Assembly (NCBI GenBank): GCA_002298885.1
Contig: DBMK01000216.1
Span: forward strand, 1 to 14,935
Direction of reading: 5' to 3'
DNA: 14,935 nucleotides
DNA from: Anaerolineaceae bacterium UBA700
GTDB taxonomy: Bacteria; Chloroflexota; Anaerolineae; Anaerolineales; Anaerolineaceae
The position numbers and the translations under genes were made by a program. Below, piece after piece: positions 6,958 to 13,899 of the stretch (position 1 is its first letter; each line of letters starts with the position of its first letter). The notes under the pieces are model-generated. The model was not told the DNA's origin, did not search any database, and saw only the letters and a program-made list of their open reading frames with translations.

Positions 6958-8142
6958 TTATTTCAGCGAGTTGGCCATCTCGATGGCGCGGGGGCTGTCG
7001 CTCCCCAGGCCGCCGATAGTATAGATGATGCCGTCCTTGACCCACACCAGGGCAAATTCGGGAGAATCGTCAGCCGGGCGCTGGATGAGCGTGCCCTGCA
7101 CACCGTCCACCATCACCTGCTGGTAGGTGGCGGCGTTCTTGGGCAGCGGGATCACCAGCGAGGAGGTCCAATCGATGCTCTTGGCGAAGGCCTGAGCCTG
7201 CTCGGCGGACATGCCGGTGAACTCCAGGCCGATCTCCGCCAGCTTCTGCACGTCTACGTCAGGCGGGGTATTCACAGTAGGGCTGGGGATCTGGGCCAGG
7301 ATCATGCAGTCGGGATAGCGCCGGCCGGCGGACCCAAGCATGCCTTCGTCCGGGCTGGTTGGGTTGGGGCAGGTGCCGTAGGACACAGCCACGGATGTTG
7401 GAATCTTCACCGAGATTGTTTCCTTGTCGAGTGACTGCGGTAAGACAAGGTCCTTGTGGCCCGATTCATCCAGCAGCGCCTGGGCTCGCGCCCGGTCGAC
7501 GACCAGATTGAAGGAAGCACCCGGTTGGACGGTGAACTGGGGTAATGAACTCTCGCTGGCCGGCAGGCGAACGTTGAAGCCGGATGCTTTACTGGCTTCG
7601 GCTGCACCGGCAACGTTGTAGGCTTTCGCCGGCTGCTGCTCGAAGGTGATCGATTTGGCCAGCAACTGGCTGATCTGTTGCCCGATGGCCGAGCTGTTTT
7701 TCAGCGCCATCAGCCCGGTCGGATCGATGGGCACCACGGCGACCTGTTGGACGCGGAACAGGCCCAGGAACTGGCCGGCCCAGGCGAACCCGGAGGGGAT
7801 GCTCAGGGCGATCACCAGCAGCAAGACTACGGCCGCGCCGGCCCAGGCAGTGCGCGGGCGGAAGATTCTTTGTGACATGGGGTACTCCTTTTGTTGGTTC
7901 AAGCGGTGTTTGAAGGCTGCCAACGCCAGCTTCTCAGCCAGGCGCGGCGCCGGGGACGGTTCGCCGGCCGGGGGAGCCAGGAAAGCCAGGCGCTGGCTGG
8001 TGGCTGCGGCCCGGCTCTTCAGCTCTTGCAGGCGAGCCTGGCAGGCCTGGCAGCCGGCAAGGTGCCGGCTGGTCTCTTCCAGGCTCAAGTCACTCGGTTC
8101 TCCATCCAGGTAAGCCCGGATTTGTCCATCATCCAGGTGCAT
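6958..8142 (-). CDS. Transmembrane anti-sigma factor with N-terminal zinc-finger domain
   Basis: The 394-aa protein should bind and inhibit the ECF sigma factor encoded just upstream. The cytoplasmic N-terminus holds the zinc-binding anti-sigma motif H27-x3-C31-x2-C34 (HLAGCQAC). One membrane segment lies at about 99-117, and the remaining roughly 275 residues would be outside. The C-terminal end (VDGVQGTLI through DGIIYTIGG to AIEMANSL) resembles DUF4367-type sensor domains. Two cysteines in the outer part (YGTCPNP, YPDCMIL) could form a disulfide. The ATG at 8142 is chosen over a TTG six bases earlier because GGGAGG lies six bases before it; it starts two bases after the sigma stop. A strong internal ribosome site precedes Met89. 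The signal sensed is unknown. Confidence 0.85.
   Translation of the reverse strand: MHLDDGQIRAYLDGEPSDLSLEETSRHLAGCQACQARLQELKSRAAATSQRLAFLAPPAGEPSPAPRLAEKLALAAFKHRLNQQKEYPMSQRIFRPRTAWAGAAVVLLLVIALSIPSGFAWAGQFLGLFRVQQVAVVPIDPTGLMALKNSSAIGQQISQLLAKSITFEQQPAKAYNVAGAAEASKASGFNVRLPASESSLPQFTVQPGASFNLVVDRARAQALLDESGHKDLVLPQSLDKETISVKIPTSVAVSYGTCPNPTSPDEGMLGSAGRRYPDCMILAQIPSPTVNTPPDVDVQKLAEIGLEFTGMSAEQAQAFAKSIDWTSSLVIPLPKNAATYQQVMVDGVQGTLIQRPADDSPEFALVWVKDGIIYTIGGLGSDSPRAIEMANSLK
7876..7892 (-). promoter_or_regulatory. Internal ribosome binding site and ATG within the anti-sigma gene
   Basis: Reading the minus strand, AAAAGGAG is followed by six bases and an in-frame ATG (Met89 of the anti-sigma factor). 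This site is as strong as the annotated start of the gene. Initiation here would give a 306-aa protein with the membrane anchor and outer domain but without the zinc-finger sigma-binding domain. It may alternatively mark an old junction where two genes were joined. Confidence 0.45.
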
Positions 8143-8144
8143 GG

Positions 8145-8729
8145 TCAACCTCCCTCGGGGTAGGCAGCGCGGTAGCGCTTTTCGAAATCAACTTCGGCCC
8201 GGTTCAACAGGGTGCCGATGGAAGTGACCGACACTCCAATGGCGGCGGCGATTTCCTGGTAGGAGAGGCCTGAGAAGCGCAGCACCAGGAGCTGAGCCTG
8301 TCGCGGCTCCATTTGGCCTAGCACCAGTCGGACGGATCGGCGTTGTTCCTCGCCGGCGAACAGCTCGGGCGGAGTCTGGGAATGGATTTCGAAAAGCTCG
8401 TTCTTCCCGGACGTCAGCTCGTACTGCTGGCGACGTTTCCAACTGCGGATTGCGTTCAGCCCCAGGTTGGTTGCTACCCGGTGGAGCCACCCGCCGACGT
8501 TGAGCTCATTTCCGCCGGCCGGCTTGCGCTCGTAAAAGCGCAAGAACGTATCCAAAGCCAGGTCCTCCGCCTCGTCGCCGTCACCCACCAGGCGCACCAG
8601 CAGGCCATAGACGCGCGGCCAGTGCTCGAGGAAGATGGTTTCGAACGGCCCAGACAGGCCTGAAGCTGTGCTGTCGGCCTGGCGAAGCGGTTCGGAGGAA
8701 GCGCGGGATTTTTTAAACGTCATTGCCAT
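8145..8729 (-). CDS. ECF-type RNA polymerase sigma factor
   Basis: The 194-aa protein is an extracytoplasmic-function sigma factor of the sigma-70 family. Region 2 spans about 29-70 (FETIFLEHWPRVYGLL through DEAEDLALDTFLRFY), followed by GGWLHRVATNLGLNAIRSWKRR. Region 4 is at about 135-185, with a helix-turn-helix in LSYQEIAAAIGVSVTSIGTLL. There is no region 1.1 or 3, as expected for this class. An open frame reaches 8834 but runs back through the promoter-like sequence and into the palindrome, so the ATG at 8729 is used; an ATG at 8723 is also possible. The nearby ribosome site is weak (GGAAAG). AAGGAGG lies further upstream without a start codon at normal distance. The anti-sigma gene follows after two bases, the standard pairing. 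Confidence 0.9.
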   Translation of the reverse strand: MAMTFKKSRASSEPLRQADSTASGLSGPFETIFLEHWPRVYGLLVRLVGDGDEAEDLALDTFLRFYERKPAGGNELNVGGWLHRVATNLGLNAIRSWKRRQQYELTSGKNELFEIHSQTPPELFAGEEQRRSVRLVLGQMEPRQAQLLVLRFSGLSYQEIAAAIGVSVTSIGTLLNRAEVDFEKRYRAAYPEGG

Positions 8730-8778
8730 CGCTGTTCTTTCCGTCCGAGGGCCTCCTTGCCGGCGCCCTGGATCGGTC

Positions 8779-8807
8779 ACTACACTATTAACACCGCTCG
8801 ATGCCAA
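8779..8807 (-). promoter_or_regulatory. Candidate promoter of the sigma/anti-sigma/ABC operon
   Basis: On the minus strand TTGGCA (8807-8802) is separated by 17 bases from TGTAGT (8784-8779). These match the housekeeping -35 and -10 boxes at 5 of 6 and 4 of 6 positions. Transcription would start near 8772, about 43 bases before the sigma ATG. The -35 box directly abuts the T-run of the ada terminator. An ECF autoregulation promoter could lie in the same short interval, but I cannot identify one. Confidence 0.35.
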
Positions 8808-8882
8808 AAAAAGACATTTGGTTTGTAAATCCATAGGTGCGAGGCATGCCTCGCACCTATGGATTTACAAACCAAATGTCTT
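8806..8882 (-). terminator. Intrinsic terminator of ada built on a 36-bp stem
   Basis: Fourteen bases beyond the ada stop codon, the minus-strand transcript would form the 36-bp perfect stem of the palindrome (8882-8811). The strand reads seven T in a row from the stem's last two bases onward (8812-8806). Stem plus T-run is the layout of a Rho-independent terminator, though the stem is far longer than usual. It would insulate the sigma operon from ada transcription. Confidence 0.55.
8811..8882. repeat. Perfect 72-bp palindrome with no spacer
   Basis: The two 36-base arms are exact reverse complements meeting between 8846 and 8847. The centre is GAGGCATGCCTC, set inside GGTGCGAGGCATGCCTCGCACC. 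Symmetry ends at both sides (A at 8810, G at 8883). It fills most of the gap between ada and the sigma operon. A zero-spacer palindrome this long can be extruded as a cruciform and is prone to loss during replication. A repeat-element insertion or an assembly or library artefact should both be considered. Confidence 0.9.
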
Positions 8883-8895
8883 GCTTGGTTGATAT

Positions 8896-10002
8896 TCATG
8901 TTGAGGATTCTACCTCCAATTCCGCCTGGCGCTGGCGCTCGCTAGCCAGCAAGGCCTGCTTACGTTGGATACCATAGCGGTAGCCGCCCAGGCCGCCGTC
9001 GCTGCGTACCACGCGGTGGCAGGGTGTGACGATGACAGCGGGGTTGGTGGCGCAGGCGCGCCCTACGGCCCGAATGGCCTGCGGCTGGCCGATGGCCCTG
9101 GCAATCTCGGCGTAGGTGCGGGTTTCGCCGTAGGGGATACGGCGCAGCTCCTCCCACACCCGTAACTGGAAGGCGGTCGCCTGCAGCTCCAGCGGCAGGT
9201 TTAGCTCCTGGCGCGTGCCCTGCAGGTGCTCGACCAGGGCGGCTGCCCAGGCCTGGAGGGCGCGGTCGTCCCGCTCCAGCCTGGCAGCAGGGAATTCGGA
9301 GCTTAAAAACGCTTCGAGGGCGGAATCTTTTTCGTCGAAACTGACGGCGCAAATTCCCCTGGCCGTGCCGGCGATGAGCATGCGCCCCAGGTAAGTATCG
9401 ACAATCGTGTAATTGATGGTCATTCCAGTTCCTCCGCTGCGGTAGATGCCGGGTGACATGCCCAGACGCTGCGCCGCGCCCTCGTAAAGCCGGCTGGGGG
9501 AGGTGTATCCGGCTGCGTAAAGGGCAGTCGTCACATCCTCGCCGGTCTTGACCCGGGTTTTGAACTTCTGCACGCGCTGACCGGCGGCGTACTGGCGCGG
9601 GGTCAGCCCGGTGGTGGCCTTGAACAGGCGGTGCAGGTGCGACGGGCTGAAGTGCAGGGCCTGGCTCAATGCGGCGAGCGAGGGTGGCTGCTCCAGGCTG
9701 GCGTCGATCAGGCTGCAGGCGCGCTGCACCAGCTCGAGCTGGGCGCTGTTGGACAGAGCCTGGCGCGGCTGGCAGCGCCGGCAGGCCCTGAACCCGGCCG
9801 CCTCGGCCTCGTCGCAGGATTGGAAGAAGCTGACCTGCTCGCGCCGCGGCCGGCGCGAGGCGCAGCTCGGGCGGCAGTAAATGCCCGTCGAGCGCACGCC
9901 GTACACGAAAACACCGTTAAAAGCCGTGTCGCGGGTTTGCACGGCCTGCCAGTAAGTCTCTTTTTCAAGCGCATAGGCGCTTTCCGGAATGTTTTTGTCC
10001 AT
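8896..10002 (-). CDS. ada: Bifunctional Ada: DNA methyl-repair protein and AraC-type regulator
   Basis: The 368-aa protein matches full-length Ada. The N-terminal zinc domain carries Cys43, Cys47, Cys74 and Cys77 (GIYCRPSC and ACRRC). Cys43 is at the place of the residue that takes methyl groups from DNA phosphotriesters. An AraC-type helix-turn-helix region follows (about 90-185, with SLAALSQALHFSPSHLHRLFK and LTPRQY). The C-terminal O6-methylguanine-DNA methyltransferase domain has the acceptor Cys328 in VTPCHRVV. All key residues are present, so both repair and regulation are expected. The ATG at 10002 is chosen because AAAGGAG lies six bases before it; a longer frame to 10044 has no such support. 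It probably activates its own promoter when methylated, as in Escherichia coli, but no clear Ada box is visible. Confidence 0.95.
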   Translation of the reverse strand: MDKNIPESAYALEKETYWQAVQTRDTAFNGVFVYGVRSTGIYCRPSCASRRPRREQVSFFQSCDEAEAAGFRACRRCQPRQALSNSAQLELVQRACSLIDASLEQPPSLAALSQALHFSPSHLHRLFKATTGLTPRQYAAGQRVQKFKTRVKTGEDVTTALYAAGYTSPSRLYEGAAQRLGMSPGIYRSGGTGMTINYTIVDTYLGRMLIAGTARGICAVSFDEKDSALEAFLSSEFPAARLERDDRALQAWAAALVEHLQGTRQELNLPLELQATAFQLRVWEELRRIPYGETRTYAEIARAIGQPQAIRAVGRACATNPAVIVTPCHRVVRSDGGLGGYRYGIQRKQALLASERQRQAELEVESST

Positions 10003-10098
10003 TGTTTCTCCTTTATGGAATAGCATACCCTGAAGCCATGACAAAAACTATCCATTTCTTGCTTTCAAATTTGCATTATAAATCCATTGTGATACCTG

Positions 10099-10234
10099 AC
10101 CTCACCCCCCGACCCCCTCTCCATGGAATGGAGAGGGGGAGAAACCAGCTTTCCCACTCATTGAGTACGTCTCACGTCTACTTTTACAGCGCGCCCCCCC
10201 TCTCCATTCCATGGAGAGGGGCTGGGGGTGAGGT
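10099..10234. repeat. 136-bp MITE-like element with nested hairpins
   Basis: The left arm (10099-10139) begins ACCTCACCCCCCGACC and contains a perfect hairpin of 12-bp stem and 3-base loop (CCCCCTCTCCAT / ATGGAGAGGGGG). The right arm (about 10195-10234) is its near-exact reverse complement, with an 11-bp hairpin, ending GGGGGTGAGGT. The roughly 55-bp centre is not palindromic. Each arm can fold alone, or the two arms can pair with each other. I find no target-site duplication and no transposase. Elements ending in ACCTCACCCCC are, to my recollection, repeated in Chloroflexota genomes; this needs a search. Confidence 0.7.
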
Positions 10235-10279
10235 TCCGAGTCAATTCATTCGCGATTTTTCCTCGTTGATAATAAAATG

Positions 10280-10308
10280 TTGAATAAACATTTCGAATAT
10301 TATATAAT
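10280..10308 (+). promoter_or_regulatory. Sigma-70-like promoter of the patatin-like gene
   Basis: TTGAAT (10280-10285) and a perfect TATAAT (10303-10308) are separated by exactly 17 bases in an AT-rich stretch. Transcription would start near 10315, about 58 bases before the ATG at 10373, which has GGAAAGGAAG upstream. Confidence 0.55.
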
Positions 10309-10372
10309 TTTTATAGAGATTCTCAAAATTAGCGCATCTTTTTAGCGGTTGAGGTGGGAAAGGAAGTGTATC

Positions 10373-12394
10373 ATGAAGAAAGGCCTGAAACTTAAGAAGC
10401 GCGGGTTTGTGATGACGGGCGGCGGAGCCAAAGGATTGTACGAGGCGGGCGTGATCCACGCTTTCCACATCACCGGCATGGAATTCGACGTGATCACCGG
10501 CTCCTCGATCGGCGCCATGAACAGCATGTTCTTTGCCGAATACCTCTATCAAAAAAGCTTGCTACCTGCCGAAGTGCGCGCCGATCCGCTGGCGGCGATC
10601 CAGGCGCTGGACGAGCGGGTACGCGCTTTCCACCATGCCTGGCTGCTGATGCCGGATAAACGCATCGTCGACGACAGCCCAGGCGGGCCGTTGGGCAGGC
10701 TGAAGGACGACCTGCAAGATTTCCACCTGGACCTGCCGTTGATGGCCCGCCTGGGCTGGTGGTGGACCGATCCGGACCGCAAGTCCGTGCCGCCGCCCGA
10801 GGTGTGGCCCAACTTGCTCCGCCTGGGCGCTGAGCTGGTGGGACGGGTCGGCGGGGTGAACGAGCTGTTAAAGATCATCAAATTCTACCGCGCGTCGCCG
10901 ATGCAGCAGGCCATGCGCATTTACCTGAAACGCTTCGGGCTGGAGCAGTCGCTCATCCCGTCTGCCGACGATCACCGCCTGAAGGATGTTTTTACCCAGC
11001 CGGTTTCACCCCTGCGGGCTGAACACCTGGCGGGCGACGAAGCCGCCCCAGACCCGGCGGGGACGCCGACCTACATCTTGGTCGATCCGCAGCGCAGCCT
11101 GGGCGATTACGCCCGGCGGAATATCGAAGTACGTGTGACCCGCGCCAACTACCGCACCGGGCGCCTGGAGATATCGGCCTACGTGCCGCTGGATAACTTC
11201 GTGCGCTTCATGGAAAAGCAGGCGTGGCGGCTGCAGGCCAGCGATCCCGAGATGATCCCGCTGGGCAGCTTCCGGCTGCAGGTTCCGGGCAATCCCAATG
11301 CGGTCAACGCCGGGCTGTGCTCGGGGCGCTTCCCGGGGGTCTTCATGCCCTACCCTCTCGCCGGTCTCTACCCGGAGGATGACGCCGAGAACAAGCTGCT
11401 CTACAAGATGCTCAACAACTGGCTGGATGACCCTCAGGTTGTGGAGCAGATGAAAGGCGCCTTCCAGGCAGCGCACGGCGATGCGCAGGTCGCCGGCAAG
11501 GGCGATGCGCTGCTGGCGAGCTGGCAGAGGTCGGACAGTATGCGCGATTTCTTTCCCCAGGCCGGCGACGCCTACGTTGACGGCGGGAGCATCGATAACA
11601 CGCCTTCCAACAGCGCCGTGGATTACGTGCGCGAGTGGGCCGAGCGCACCGGCGTTTCAAGGCGCGAGGTGGAACTGAAGCTGTTCGTGATATTTCTCGA
11701 CACCGAGCCGAAAGTGGACCCGGAAAAAGTCAAAGATCCGGCCATCTTCGAGGTGGTCAACCGCACCCTGAAGATCCAGGGAGCGGCCAAGCGTTCGAGC
11801 GATACCAACACGGTCGGCACGATCAATACCTTCGGCCAGCGCAGCGAGGACCTGGCCCAGGCCTTGAAATCGCTGCTAGAGAGCTTTCAGGAAACGCTAG
11901 CCGGTGCGGATGCGGCCCAAAAACAATCATTCGAGCAGCAGCTTTACGCCAGAACCCAGGCGCTTGGGCTGCGGGGCTTCCTGGGCGAGGATTCTAGCGG
12001 TATCCTGGAGCGCATGGGCCAATGGGTGGATGTACAGCTTGCCAAAGGCCTGCCGATCAACATCGATACGGTCAAGATCTACCCCGAGAAGATGCCGTTG
12101 AGCACGCTGCAGTTCACCGAGCGGCTGGGATACCAAAAGGAAAACGCCATTCAAATGCTCACCATGGGCTGTTACAACACCCTGTGGGCAATGCGCAGCC
12201 ACCTCGAAGCGACCCGCGAGAATTTCGACGAGCGTGACCGCCAGGTGCTGGCGCTGGCGCAAAAATGGATGGGCCTGGATCCCTGGCCTTCCGACCCGGC
12301 CGCGCTAGAAAATGCCCGCCAGACCTGGCGCTGCCAGCGCACAGCGTGCGTGTATTACGCTCAGTACTGCGCGCATGGGGTGAATAAAGGATAA
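10373..12394 (+). CDS. Large patatin-like phospholipase
   Basis: The 673-aa protein carries all patatin hydrolase elements: oxyanion-hole loop TGGGAKG (15-21), nucleophile elbow G43-S-S45-I-G47 with Ser45, and the catalytic dyad Asp403 in YVDGGSIDN. It should hydrolyse acyl esters of lipids by a Ser-Asp dyad. SGRFPGVF lies about 80 residues before DGG and matches the conserved segment that usually lies very close to it. The Ser-to-Asp distance of 358 residues is well above the usual 100-250, so large insertions are present. A further 270-residue C-terminal extension has no recognised domain. No signal peptide or membrane segment is obvious, so it is probably cytoplasmic. The ATG at 10373 is chosen over an upstream TTG because of GGAAAGGAAG six bases before it. 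It converges on the WD40 gene, with 13 bases between the two stops. Confidence 0.88.
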   Translation: MKKGLKLKKRGFVMTGGGAKGLYEAGVIHAFHITGMEFDVITGSSIGAMNSMFFAEYLYQKSLLPAEVRADPLAAIQALDERVRAFHHAWLLMPDKRIVDDSPGGPLGRLKDDLQDFHLDLPLMARLGWWWTDPDRKSVPPPEVWPNLLRLGAELVGRVGGVNELLKIIKFYRASPMQQAMRIYLKRFGLEQSLIPSADDHRLKDVFTQPVSPLRAEHLAGDEAAPDPAGTPTYILVDPQRSLGDYARRNIEVRVTRANYRTGRLEISAYVPLDNFVRFMEKQAWRLQASDPEMIPLGSFRLQVPGNPNAVNAGLCSGRFPGVFMPYPLAGLYPEDDAENKLLYKMLNNWLDDPQVVEQMKGAFQAAHGDAQVAGKGDALLASWQRSDSMRDFFPQAGDAYVDGGSIDNTPSNSAVDYVREWAERTGVSRREVELKLFVIFLDTEPKVDPEKVKDPAIFEVVNRTLKIQGAAKRSSDTNTVGTINTFGQRSEDLAQALKSLLESFQETLAGADAAQKQSFEQQLYARTQALGLRGFLGEDSSGILERMGQWVDVQLAKGLPINIDTVKIYPEKMPLSTLQFTERLGYQKENAIQMLTMGCYNTLWAMRSHLEATRENFDERDRQVLALAQKWMGLDPWPSDPAALENARQTWRCQRTACVYYAQYCAHGVNKG

Positions 12395-12407
12395 AAGGTA
12401 AACCATT

Positions 12408-13610
12408 TCAAGGCTGGTCTGCGACCTGCCATAACCGGATTGTTTTATCCGCCGATGCACTGGCAAGGCGCTTTCCGTCCGGCGACCAGGCGACGACATT
12501 GATCTCACCGGCCTGGCCGCCGAGGGTCCCGGCGGATTCGCCGGCGGCGGTCCATAAATGCACCAACCCGTCGCTGCCGCCGGAAGCAAGGAATTTGCCG
12601 TCCGGCGACCAGGCCAGACTATAAACGTACTCCGGCTGGCCGGCCAGCACCTTTACTGTAGTTCCATCCGCCTTCCAGAGCGTCTTCGGTGCGGCCAGGA
12701 TGCGGCTGTCCGGCGACCAGGAGAGTGCATTCACGCTGCTTTGATCGTGGACCATGGCAATACTCTGGCCCTGGTTGGTATAAATGCTGACCAGAGCGCT
12801 CTCGTTTCCAACAGCCCACAGCTTGCTGTTCGGTGACCAGGCCATACCCCAGGCGGGGGTGCAGGTGTCGCAGCCGCCCAGTGCAACTACCAGGCTGCCG
12901 TCGGCCCGCCACAATTTATAATCGGTAGCTCCCCCAAGCAAGTAAGCCCCGTCCGGCGACCAGGCCAGGTTGTAAAACTTTCCACCGCTGAAGGAGGTCG
13001 ATAGGGTCTGAACGATCTTTCCATCCAGGTCCCAGATCTGCACGGTTGGGTTCAGCACCGTCACGATCGAGCCCGTGGCGAGCAGCTTTCCATCCGGCGA
13101 CCAGGCCGCCGTAAAAACATGGCCAGCGTTTCCGTTCAGGATCTTGACCGGGGTTCCATCGCGGCCCCACAGGCGGGTCGTTCCGTCCAGTGAGCTCGAT
13201 GCCAGGATTTTCCCATCCGGCGACCAGGCCAGGCCGGTTACAGGCTGGGAATGACCGCTCATTTGACCTGCCGGTGTCCCATCCGCGTGCCAAAGGCGGA
13301 CCGAATAATCGGTGGAGTCGAAACTGCCGCTGCTGGAAGCCAGCAAAGCGCTGTCCGGCGACCAACTGAGATGGGCAACCGGGAAGCTGGAGCCGGAAAT
13401 TATGGCCGGCAGCGGCTGGAATAATGCCGCTGCAAGAGCAGGATTAGGCAAGGCCGTTGTAGCCGCGGTTTTTTCTGCCAGCGCAGTTGGCGCGGCCAGG
13501 GTTGAGGTTGGATTCGCCGAAGCATTATTGGTGAGAACGGAACACGCAGTGGAAATTAACAGGCACGTTAGGCAGGTCAACCCGGAAAGAAAAAGTACTG
13601 CCTTTCTCAT
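12408..13610 (-). CDS. WD40 beta-propeller lipoprotein
   Basis: The 400-aa protein begins with a lipoprotein-like signal sequence (MRKAVLFLSGLTCLTCLL, then STAC with Cys23 as probable lipidated residue). A Ser/Thr/Ala-rich linker follows to about residue 65. The rest is WD40 repeats: WSPD or WSPN occurs eight times, usually followed by a K-x-LAS block and closing with a LW or IW dipeptide. The motif suggests a seven- or eight-bladed propeller displayed on the outer face of the membrane. Some blades are degenerate (for example the one ending VSIY). Such proteins are binding scaffolds; no enzymatic domain is present and the ligand is unknown. The ATG at 13610 has AAAGGA nine to ten bases upstream. 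The DNA repeats a TCCGGCGACCAGG motif at about 120-bp spacing, which is the coding repeat itself. Confidence 0.88.
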   Translation of the reverse strand: MRKAVLFLSGLTCLTCLLISTACSVLTNNASANPTSTLAAPTALAEKTAATTALPNPALAAALFQPLPAIISGSSFPVAHLSWSPDSALLASSSGSFDSTDYSVRLWHADGTPAGQMSGHSQPVTGLAWSPDGKILASSSLDGTTRLWGRDGTPVKILNGNAGHVFTAAWSPDGKLLATGSIVTVLNPTVQIWDLDGKIVQTLSTSFSGGKFYNLAWSPDGAYLLGGATDYKLWRADGSLVVALGGCDTCTPAWGMAWSPNSKLWAVGNESALVSIYTNQGQSIAMVHDQSSVNALSWSPDSRILAAPKTLWKADGTTVKVLAGQPEYVYSLAWSPDGKFLASGGSDGLVHLWTAAGESAGTLGGQAGEINVVAWSPDGKRLASASADKTIRLWQVADQP

Positions 13611-13899
13611 GGATGATTGTCCTTTGTTTCAATTCTATCCGTTTTCACCAAGAATTAATCGAATCTGGAGAGAAAGGGTGGTTTATAAATTGCAACCCAT
13701 GTCGTTAGAATAGGTTTCGATCCGAAGGCCTGTGTCATCTTCGCCTCTGACGCGTTTGAATTTTATTAGGGAATTGTAAAGTTGTTTCTAATCTTGGGTC
13801 GAAAGGTTTTGGTATAAATAATACACAGATTGTTATTTGTACTGCTGGTTTATTCAAACATTCTTAGCGGCGACGTTCTTTGAAAAGGCTGAGGCAAAT
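13611..13899. promoter_or_regulatory. Divergent WD40 / SDR intergenic region
   Basis: This 289-bp AT-richer gap separates two divergent genes. Toward the SDR gene, TATAAATAAT begins at 13813 and could serve as a -10 region. TTGGGT (13794-13799) sits 17 bases before an AATAAT at 13817-13822, a weak pair. Toward the WD40 gene I find only isolated TATAAA and TAGAAT strings on the minus strand without good partners. No repeat, RNA or small gene is visible. Confidence 0.25.

Larger units (their letters stand above)
10003..10372. other. Divergent ada / patatin intergenic region
   Basis: This 370-bp gap holds the control regions of two divergent genes with a foldback element (10099-10234) between them. 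On the ada side a minus-strand TATAAT lies at 10079-10074, about 70 bases before the ada ATG, but it lacks a good -35 partner. The patatin side has a strong promoter candidate at 10280-10308. I see no small gene or RNA gene here; the open frame at 10241-10552 on the minus strand is a shadow. Confidence 0.5.

Noticed and set aside
8730..8834. N-terminal extension of the sigma factor by 35 residues starting within the palindrome
   Set aside because: The extension has no conserved sigma residues, its start has no ribosome site, and it would run through the palindrome, T-run and promoter-like boxes.
10056..10068. Possible Ada box (GAAAGCAAG on the minus strand) upstream of ada
   Set aside because: It lacks the AAAGCGCAA core and would lie downstream of the only TATAAT there, not at the -35 as in Escherichia coli.
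12479..13365. Regularly spaced TCCGGCGACCAGG copies that look like a CRISPR-style or tandem array
   Set aside because: The spacing is about 120 bp and every copy falls at the same codon position, encoding WSPDG in WD40 blades.
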